Below, piece after piece: positions 55,488-64,000 of a stretch of 64,000 bases of DNA (positions within the stretch are counted from its first letter, which is position 1; each line of letters opens with the position of its first letter). Source of the DNA: Cymbidium sinense. Its lineage: Eukaryota; Streptophyta; Magnoliopsida; Asparagales; Orchidaceae. Below the pieces are notes generated by a model, which worked only from the letters and a program-made list of their open reading frames with translations, did no database searches and was not told the origin of the DNA. The DNA lies in assembly GCA_021442155.1 (NCBI GenBank), contig CM038222.1, positions 105,234,957-105,298,956 on the forward strand, written 5' to 3'. The translations under genes and the position numbers were made by a program.

Positions 55488-56417
55488 ATTTTTCTTTTTT
55501 ATGTCGAGTGAATTGAAATATAAGTGATTGAAAAAATTTTTTTGAAGAAATTTATTTGTTGGAGACTCGGTGTTTGGCAAACCAAAAGAGAGATTTGATA
55601 ATCTTTCCTCATAAATTACTGTGATGAGTAATTTGAATTTTGGATGTTGTTGTAAAAATTTCATCCTAAATCTTCCTCCAAACTTCTCTCAACCCTAAAA
55701 TATTAAGCGTCTCATAACATCCCCACATATTACTTAGGAGTATACATTAATTGGTTTAAATCAAAAAACTGAAATGGACATAAATATTGGTTGATTTTAT
55801 TTTATTTTTATTTTTAAAGTTAAGATTATTTTATTTATATAATGATTTTTTGATTAAATTTAGAAAAAATGATTAAAAATTAATCCAAACAACTAATAAT
55901 AAATATATAATTTTAAATTACTAAAAGGATATATATATCAGGATTGACTTGGAAACTTGGAATATCAAAGAGGCCATACGTAGCAGGACTAAAAATTTTT
56001 CTTTTTTAATCAAAATGCACAAACATATATCTACAAATAAAAAAAAGTCTAAATCTAATAAGTTTTATTCATAGATATTCGTAAGAGACACATTTCACAA
56101 AATACAACATACATATCTTTATCTAATCACTATTTAAAAGTCAACTGGTACAAAAACTTATCATAGCAACTATCTTCAAGTAATTCACATCAAATGTATA
56201 AAAACTTTTCACGGCTAAATTTTATAATTATGCTAAATTAAAACCTAAATTAGCTAATTAAACACATTAAAAATTAGAAATAGGCCTAGTCATCCATTGA
56301 ACGTGGGACAAGTGCCAACATGGATGCAACGTCAATGTCAGTCATATGTTCAACAGGTGATTGACATTGACTCGTGACTCAATTTTTTTTTTTTAAAAAA
56401 TTAGCACAACATCACAT
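55488..56417. other. Non-coding leader of the PMD unit, copy B
   Basis: Colinear with 8,065-8,900 except for a stretch of roughly 100 bp at about 55,598-55,710 missing in A. That stretch (CTTCCTCCAAACTTCTCTCA, CCTAAAATATTAA) resembles 63,770-63,815 near the end of the window. No coding. Confidence 0.6.
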
Positions 56418-57650
56418 CTTTGTTCATATTAGACTTATTCTATGTTAAATTTGAGAGGGCTTACAACTGTTGGAAAGGTAACAAAATTCTCCATGATTTT
56501 TATATTGATAATTTTTAATGAATCTTGCTTGATAAGCCGTAGTTTTTTGAACGCTCGGCTTTCCACGACACGAAATAGAAACCTTATGCACATCTGCACT
56601 TTTTTTGCCTATATCGAACTCATCTGGTGTCAGAATTGAGCGAACTTCATATCGTTGGAAAGGTAACAAAATGTTTCACAACTTTCATGTTGACAATTAT
56701 CTGCGATTATAGCTTGGTAAGCCGTAGTTTTTGTGAACGCTCAATTTTTCACGGTGTGAAATAAAAACCTTATGTACAATCACACTTTTTTGCCTGTATG
56801 AGACTCATCCAGTGTTAAAATTGAGCAAGCTTGGTATTGCTAGAAATGTAGAAAAATTCTTCATGACTTTTATGTTGACAGTTATCTACGATTCTAGCTT
56901 AGGAAGCCTCAGTTTTTGCGAATGCTCGATTTTGTACGGTGCAAAATGGAAACCTTATGCACTGCCATACTTTTTTAGCTGTATTGGACTCATTCAGTGT
57001 TAAAATTGAGCAAGCTTAGCATCATTAGAAAGTTAACAAAATTATTCATGATTTTAATGTTGACAACTATATGCAATTCTAGCTCGGTAAGCTATAGTTT
57101 TTGCAAATGCTCGATTTTGAATGGTGTGAAATAGAAACCTTATGCACTTCCCGCACATTTTTGGTCGTATTGGACTCATCAGTATCAAAATTGAGCAATC
57201 TTAGCATCGTTAGAAAGATAACAAAATTCTTCTTGACTTTTCTGTTGACAACTATCTACAATTCTAGCTTGGTAAGCCATAGTTTTTGCGAATGCTCGGT
57301 TTTACACCATGCGAAATAGAAACCTTATGCACAACCGCACTTTTTTTCCCATATGAGACACATCTGGTGTCAAAATTGAGCTAGCTTGGCATCACTGGAA
57401 ATTTAAAAAAATTCTCCATGACTTTTATGTTCACAAATATCTATGATTTTAGCTTGGAAAGCCGTAGTTTAGAAATGTGTTCAGCATTTCATTGTGTGGA
57501 ACAAAAAGACACATACATTGCCCCACATTTTTGTCTATATCAGACTCATTTAGTGTAAGAATTGGGCAAATTTAGTATCATTGAAAAAATAATAAAATTC
57601 TCCATGACTTTTATGTTGAAACTCTTTATGATTCCGTGCAGTAATTTTGA
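56418..57650 (+). repeat. 185-bp tandem repeat array, copy B (7 units)
   Basis: The anchor TTGAG (TTGGG in the last unit) is at 56,451, 56,636, 56,821, 57,006, 57,191, 57,376 and 57,562: spacings 185, 185, 185, 185, 185 and 186. The units match those of array A one to one in order, so the array already had seven units before the segmental duplication. It is more regular than A, where units 4 and 5 have small deletions. Confidence 0.92.
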
Positions 57651-57774
57651 CTTTTGTTTGACATTTCAGTGTGCACAGTTATGATTTTATTTGTGAAAGA
57701 CAATTGACAAGCACAATATATGATACATTCAATACATGATCATTACAAAATTATAGTTCAACTATATAAACATG

Positions 57775-59610
57775 TCTAACCTATGAAGCATGAAAACTTG
57801 AAGTTCTACGAAATAATTAATGAGATTAATTTTTTTACTTTTAATGTGTGTGTGTGTGTGTACATATGAATTTTAAAGAAAATAAGTAATTTCTCTATAG
57901 AGGATACAAACACATCAAAATCAATAAAAATCATGGCATGTCTAATAAAAAATAACTTACTACAAAGTATAGATGTCAAAATACATCTTCATAACATGGC
58001 TTAGTACAAACCACATATACGAAAATAGAAAATGCAACATTTATGTACATAAGAGACATAGAAAAATTGCTATCATCAATGAGGTCTGCGTGGTGGAATT
58101 GTGCCACTCCCTGGAGTGTGCTGGACCCGTGGTCATCGAGAATGGTCTTGCAGACGGTGTTGCCACCACTGCGCTTCCTCACCAACATGTTCAATGGTCT
58201 ATTGTTAGTCATCAAGGGGTGTAACCTCGAGTATCTCTAAAGATGCTTATGGAGGGAAGGGGAGAGTGAGATACACTCCATGCATATTAGACATATAAAC
58301 TGGTGGAGGACCATAGATGGGAGGGCATGTCGCCTGCCATGACTGAAATAAACTCAATTTGACTTCATGAGTACAAGGTAGACTAGCAATTGTATAAATG
58401 TATAGACCTACATCTATGGATGATGGGGATCCCACCTACCCCTCAAGTATCTGGTCGACTAATCTGCGTGAGAAGAACTACTTGCATCATCGAAACATGT
58501 ACCTGCTATCTAAAATGTGCATATTTCATCGTAGCTCCTTATATAACTCCTCATACTTGTTGGTTAAATGTTGAAACTTTGTGTCTTCATCTCTCCCAAA
58601 AATAAGATTTGAATATAACTTATGTATCCAAAATATGCTCATGTTATATAATAAAAGCATGTTTTCAATGATCATTTAATATAGAAACGTAATTTAACAA
58701 AGTTTTTTGTGAGCTTACCATAAGTCACTCTCGAGATGTTCGGGGGTAATAATTGGTAGGAGGAATGGTAAGAGCCTTCAATATGTATAGTGAAGCCCAA
58801 GACTGATACCACCTCTTGTACTGACTGATTGGCGAATTAATATCCCGTGAAGTATCCTCTGCTGTGATAATCAGATCATGTCTATTCTCCAACTATGAGA
58901 TATATCCCTTATAGTAGTCCAACCAATCCACGTCGACCTTCCCTCGACCATCCACTCACTTGAAAGTAGAATCAATTTGTGCCAAATTAACTTTTGGAAG
59001 TAGACCAAGCCTAAGTACACTATCCGGAAGGTATCACTCAACTCTTTTCAACTTATTACATTCCAAGCTATATCTCTAAGCAAATATCAGCAACTCGTAT
59101 ACATATTTGATGTCTATATGGCTCCCTAATCACCTAATAATTTAAGAATAAATTTAGGATATAAGATAACTATAAAATAAACCTTACAAATAAATAATAC
59201 ACACAAATAAACCTAGCCCTGTAGTAATATGTCAAGCTCATGTTTGTAGATTTAGACATGAGCTAGTGTCATCTCTTGTATGTAGCCTTCATTCCACCTA
59301 CAACCAATGCTCAGCCCATCTAACTCTGCTGAAAAAAGGTACCAATTATGTAGGTCGACCAACATATATATGCTCTTAAGATCAAACCTGTAGTAAGTGT
59401 AAGCAACTTGCCATGTTGGTGCACTTTGACCTTATGGACTCATGCAATTCTTTGTACATAAGTGCTAATACATCTCCTCTCAATGAGTATTTCTTGAATT
59501 ATTCAATAACTTCTAATAATGGTAGGTACTGCAAATGGAACTCTTACCCAGATGTGTCTGGTAGAAGAAAACATCTAATAGTAAACAAATTGTAGTTTCT
59601 AAGGTGCATG
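57775..59610 (-). repeat. PMD tandem duplication, unit B1
   Basis: This 1,836-bp segment and the following 59,611-61,392 are direct tandem copies. The joint is GGTGCATG followed by TCTAAC. CATG ends both parental edges (57,771-57,774 and 61,389-61,392). Confidence 0.88.
57976..59600 (-). pseudogene. PMD protein pseudogene B1
   Basis: Minus-strand copy equivalent to 10,444-12,080. The C-terminal frame 57,976-58,215 reads LVRKRSGGNTVCKTILDDHG, then VAQFHHADLIDDSNFSMSLM. The domain part is visible with WLDYYKGYIS, RWYQSWASLYILKALTIPPT and, near 59,400-59,550, decayed YLPLLEVI-like text. The intron donor GTAAGCTC is kept near 58,718. The duplication joint at 59,610 removes the N-terminal part of the domain. 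Several stops. Confidence 0.8.
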
Positions 59611-61392
59611 TCTAACTTGTGAAGCATGAAAACTTGAAGTTGTATGAAATTATTAATGAGATTAATTTTTTTACTTTTAATGTGTGTGTGTGTGTGTGTG
59701 TATGAATTTTAAATAAAATAAGTAATTTCTCTCTAGAAGATACGAACACATCAAAATCAATATAAATCATGGCATGTTTAATAGAAAATAACTTAGTACA
59801 AAGTATAGATGTCAAAATACATCTTCGTAACATGGATTAGTATAAACCACATATATGAAAATAGAAAATACAATAGTTATGTACATAAGAGGCATAGAAA
59901 AATTGCTATCATCGATGACGTCTCTGTGGTGTAATTGTGCCACTCCCTGGAGTGTACTAGACCTGTGGTTGTCAAGAACAGTCTTGCATATGGTGTTGCT
60001 GCCACTGTGTTTTCTCTCTCCACTTATTCTGGTCTATCAGCAATATGGTGTGTAATCTCTAGTATCTCTAGAGATGCTTGTGGATGGGGAGAGTGGGATA
60101 CACTCTATGCATAGGCAATATGGAGGACCATAGATGGGAGGGCTTGTCGCCTTCCATGACTGAAATATACTCAATATGACTTCCTGATATGAGTAAAAAG
60201 GTAGACTAGCAAATGAATAAATGTATAGACCTACATCTGGGGTGGATGATGGGATCACACCTACCCCTGAACTATCTGGCTGACTAATTGAAGCGAGAAG
60301 AACTACTTGCATCATATACATGCTATCTCAAATGTGCATATTTCATCGTAGCTCCTTATAAAACTCCTCATACTTGTTGGTTGAATGTTGAAACTTTGTG
60401 TCTTCATTTCTCCCAAAATAAGATTTGAATATATCTTGTGTATCCAAAATATGCTCATGCTATAGAATAAAAGTATGTTTACAATAATCATTTAATATAG
60501 AAATGTAATTTGGCAAATTTTTTTGTGAACTTACCATAAGTCGCTCTCCAGGTGTTTGAGGGTAATAACTGGTAGGAGGAATGGTAAGAGCCTTCAATAT
60601 GTACAGTGAAGCCTAAGACCGATACCACCACATGTACTGATTGATTGCTGGATTAATATCTCATGAAGTATCATCTATTGCGACAATCAGATCATGTCTA
60701 TTCTCCCACTATGAGATCTATACCTTATGGTAGTCCAACCAATCTACGTCAGCCTTCCCTCGACCATCCACTCACTTGAAGGTAGAATCAATTTGCGCCA
60801 CATTAAATTTTGGAGGTAGACCAAATAGTCTAAGTATAAGGTCTGGAAGGTATCACTCAACTCTTTTCCATCTGATTATAGGTACCCTAGCAAGCTATAT
60901 CTCTTGTTCACTAAGCAAATATTAAGAATCAGATAATGATTTGATGTGTGTGTATGGCTATCACCTTATAATTTAAGAATAAATTTAGTATAAGGTGACT
61001 ATATAATGAACCTTACAAATAAATTATACAAAATAAAGGCTCAGAAGAATCAATATCATCTCAGATTTTGACATGAGTGGTGTGATCTCATGTAGCCTTC
61101 ATTCCACTTACAAATTTCGCCCATCTAACTCACAAAAAGGTATTATTATGTAGACCAACATGTATATCCCAAAGACCAATGTAAGCAACCCGCCATGTTA
61201 GTGCTTTTGACTTTGTGGACTCATGCAATTCTTTGTACATATGTGCTAATACATCTCCTCCTAATAAGAATTTGTTGAATGAGTCAATATCTTCTAATAA
61301 TGGTAGGTACTGCAAATGGACCTCCAACCCAGATGTGTTTGGTAGAAGAATACATCCAATAGTAAAAAAAAATGTAGGTTCTAAGGTGCATG
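59611..61392 (-). repeat. PMD tandem duplication, unit B2
   Basis: Second direct copy of the PMD segment (about 1,782 bp). It begins TCTAACTTGTGAAGCATG, matching TCTAACCTATGAAGCATG at 57,775. The two units differ by many substitutions and small gaps, so the tandem duplication is not recent. Confidence 0.88.
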
Positions 61393-61520
61393 ATTGTGGT
61401 GTTTATTTTTCAAACATTGAAATTTGAAAAAATGTATAGGGACACTACGAGATCCACGATGAAGGTGATCTGGACATTGAGGAATGATGTACTTGAGAGA
61501 CATAAGTCATCATCCTACAA
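59815..61520 (-). pseudogene. PMD protein pseudogene B2
   Basis: Minus strand. The frame 61,130-61,327 reads MEVHLQYLPLLEDIDSFNKF, LLGGDVLAHMYKELHEST. Further down come RWYRS/WWYRSRASLYILKAL, TIPPTSYYPQTPGERLM and the retained intron donor near 60,533. The frame 60,037-60,321 is the tail region. Unlike B1 it still joins to the upstream part shared with copy A (61,393-61,520). Stops and small deletions make it inactive. Confidence 0.82.
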
Positions 61521-63611
61521 TGAACCTAATCACCTAATAAGGACTCCTAAGGATAATGAGTCTTCAATGTACTGAGATTTTTCCTACTTTACATGAAAAG
61601 TAAAGTAGATTTATTTTTGAGGCAAGCCCCATAGTTAATTACATCTTAAGAAATGAGATTCCTTAAGAATACTCCCGATTAAGGTAAATAATCATTATCT
61701 CTAAAGATTTCAAAGATAGGACTATTAATAAATTGGTTATTTTTGAAAATATCAAGTGAGATTGATCAAGAGGAGAGAGTTATTATCAAAATAAAAGAGA
61801 GATAAATAGGGGAAGCTCATGATGCTAGGAAACTTATTGAGCATCCCAAACTATCATATGGTTAGGCTTTATATTTTTGAAATTGAGGAGAATTATATAT
61901 TTGAGTTGAATTTTTATTAGAAATCTATGGCTTACAATTTCACAACACAAGATCGTGAAAATGCTTATGAGGTGAGGATTTATGCTTGTAGCCCATAAAG
62001 GGAAACAACAACCTTAGATTTTAAATCTAGGGAGCTTTGGCGAGAGCCAAAGCACGACTTAAATCTAAGACAAAAATGGGTATATGATTTATCTTCACAA
62101 GAGAGAATAAATCACCCGACTGTTGGACTTACAGCCGCTTGGAGGTGGCTACTAACTAAGCACCTCTCTAACATAGAGCTAGAAATGGTGACTAAGCCTA
62201 ATGTGTGTGTCATTTAAGGCTTGTGTGGCATGTCTTAGCTAGGCTTTAAGGTTGGAATTTTCTAAGTGTGAAAGGTTCAATTTAGATGGTGGTTTTAGTT
62301 TAGGAAATTAAGTTGATTTGTCAGTTTTAGTTGATGATTTGATCTGGTTTGAATGAACCTACACTTAGTTACTAAATGTTGTGAAAATAAGAAAAGAAAA
62401 GAGAACTTCTCTTTCATCCCTACCTTAAATAATTTTTAAGGTAGATTCATTCATAATTTTTCTTTAGTGAATGTTTTATTATGTGTTTTAATTAACCCTA
62501 AGTTTAGATTTGCTCTAAATAGCCCTATTCATTAAAAAAGACATCTTAGGATTAATTAAGATGAATTATTATCACATAACACATAACTATTTATTTCATT
62601 CCACCATGTATACCCTGCATATGAATAAATCCTAAGCATACTGCATACATAATGCAAAAGTTTAGCACACCTGATGATGAATGCTAAGAGATATAATTTG
62701 GAAATTTTTGATATTCCATGAATGCATGTCTTTATTATGTGGAAAAGGGGGATTCTTTATCCATTGACATAATGCACATTCACATGTATAAAAGATATAA
62801 GTGAGTATGACGCCATTATTTTCTACACCATGGGTATAAAGTACAAGACCTACATGGGGCTACTTAAAACCTCGCAGCCTTGAGATGTCCAGACTAATAT
62901 ACCACTTTTCTTAAATACATATAAATGTGCACTAAATCAAATGGATAAAGAATCATGCAAAAGATTTTTGTGTTTGATTTGGTTGTATAGTTTACATGTG
63001 TAATATGAAGATCCTTCTTAAGTCATAATATAGAAATGCTTAGGAATAGATTTAAGTTAGTGTTATGTTCTTTTCAAATGAATTGTACACTTTGCAAATT
63101 ATATTCAAATCCATGTTAAGAGAAAAGAAGGAAATAACATAAAACACATCTTATGTTATAATCACAAGTAAGCTTATAAGTACTTATAAGTAGCATCACT
63201 TAATTCATAGGTTAGAAAAAATAATTTTTGGTTTAATAGTGATAATAGCCACTCATATTCTTAACTTTAACCAAAATATGCAATTGAACATAAAAGAAAA
63301 TATTTTATTTAATTAATTTTTCAAAAGAAATGAATGCATGATTTAATATGAGAAACAACATTTAGTATGCTTGGAAAGAAATAAGGGATGTAAGCACATG
63401 ACTTCAATCACCCTAATTACTTCATAAGGACAATCGACCATTTAAAATGAATCAAAATTATTTAAGGAAATTTTTATTTTTGGATTTCATTTGACTTAGG
63501 AAATGTGAAGAGTTTGCTGGTCCTAACCCATCTCCCACACGTGTGACTTGGTTTATTTTAATTTTAGAACAATTAGTTTGATTTTATGTTTTATTTAGGT
63601 TAAGGTAATTA

Positions 63612-63612
<1 letters not shown>
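61521..63612. other. Non-coding tail of segmental copy B
   Basis: Colinear with 12,241-12,830 and 14,100-15,547 of copy A, with the intervening 1.25 kb absent. No coding potential. Ends at a long AT run. Confidence 0.65.

Positions 63613-63679
<67 letters not shown>
63613..63679. repeat. (AT)n microsatellite at the right edge of copy B
   Basis: About 67 bp of AT. Homology with copy A ends here. Confidence 0.95.
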
Positions 63680-63681
<2 letters not shown>

Positions 63682-64000
63682 TTGGGGCTAAATGACCGAT
63701 CAAACTACAAAGAGGTTTGGCGATCTTTTCTTGCAAATCACTTTGATGAGTGGTTCAAACTTTATTGTTGAATTTTCCACTGATCTTCCCTCAATCCTAA
63801 AATATTAATTACTCTATTAAATCTCCACACATTACCCATGATATCTTACTTTGTGGTTGTCGTTGCTTTGCAAGAATAGACCTAATCTAGTTCTAAGTGG
63901 TGTTTAGTGGCATTAAACCTATCTAAAACCCCGGACAAACTCCAGATCCATATTAAAAACATTGAAGTTCCACCTAGAGGTAATTCTAGTAATATTCCTT
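63680..64000. other. Flanking repeat-like sequence
   Basis: No coding. 63,720-63,830 resembles 55,598-55,740 (CTTCC, CCTAAAATATTAA, CCACA(C/T)ATTAC), and 63,811-63,865 resembles 41,980-42,010 (ATCTTACTTT, GTGGTTG). These shared words suggest an uncharacterised dispersed element. Confidence 0.45.

Larger units (their letters stand above)
50421..63612 (+). repeat. Segmental duplication, copy B (direct, pairs with 961-15,547)
   Basis: Colinear with copy A in the same orientation. Both ends lie at long TA microsatellites (50,324-50,414 and 63,613-63,679). Compared with A, it retains the copia 5-prime LTR, protease and integrase, lacks A 4,680-8,057 and about 12,840-14,095, and contains a tandem duplication of the PMD pseudogene. 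Confidence 0.85.

Noticed and set aside
55377..55664. 95-codon minus-strand open frame
   Set aside because: It is antisense to the copia RT remnant and the fused leader, with no similarity.

Overview
This window looks like gene-poor, transposon-packed nuclear DNA of a flowering plant, probably heterochromatic. It is AT-rich, has no bacterial-style operons, and almost all recognisable protein similarity belongs to plant LTR retrotransposons (Ty1/copia and Ty3/gypsy of the Tat type), plant LINEs, and the plant mobile domain (PMD) family. I saw no intact host gene and no tRNA, rRNA or CRISPR locus. Essentially every coding stretch is broken by stops or frameshifts. The species cannot be named from the sequence alone.

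Layout. (1) 1-900: minus-strand remnant of an unrecognised coding region. (2) 961-15,547: first copy (A) of a large direct segmental duplication. It holds a decayed copia element, a LINE 3-prime fragment, a 185-bp tandem array of seven units and a minus-strand PMD pseudogene that still has introns, followed by non-coding sequence. (3) About 17,250-36,860: two head-to-tail Tat-type gypsy elements on the minus strand, each with a long non-coding 3-prime region full of repeats. The copy nearer the left lost its RNase H segment, and an inverted RNase H segment sits at its upstream end. (4) 37,399-40,358: a large inverted repeat (about 720-bp arms, 1.5-kb spacer). Its outer ends carry a BRO1-domain gene fragment and its spacer holds another LINE fragment. 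(5) 40,990-43,260: AT-rich intergenic DNA with a 35-bp repeat. (6) 43,257-48,350: a Tat-like element with gag and protease but no visible polymerase, with a GC-rich 3-prime region built of two different tandem arrays. (7) 50,421-63,612: second copy (B) of the segmental duplication. Its copia element keeps the parts missing from copy A and lacks the parts that A keeps. Its PMD pseudogene is itself tandemly duplicated with a CATG microhomology at the joint. (8) 63,681-64,000: flanking repeat sequence.

Nothing here works together as an active pathway. The elements are mostly relics whose structure records a history of insertion, duplication, inversion and deletion. The most unusual parts are the PMD unit with its conserved 185-bp array (three PMD copies in one window), the inverted relocation of the gypsy RNase H segment, and the long inverted repeat ending in a BRO1-domain exon.
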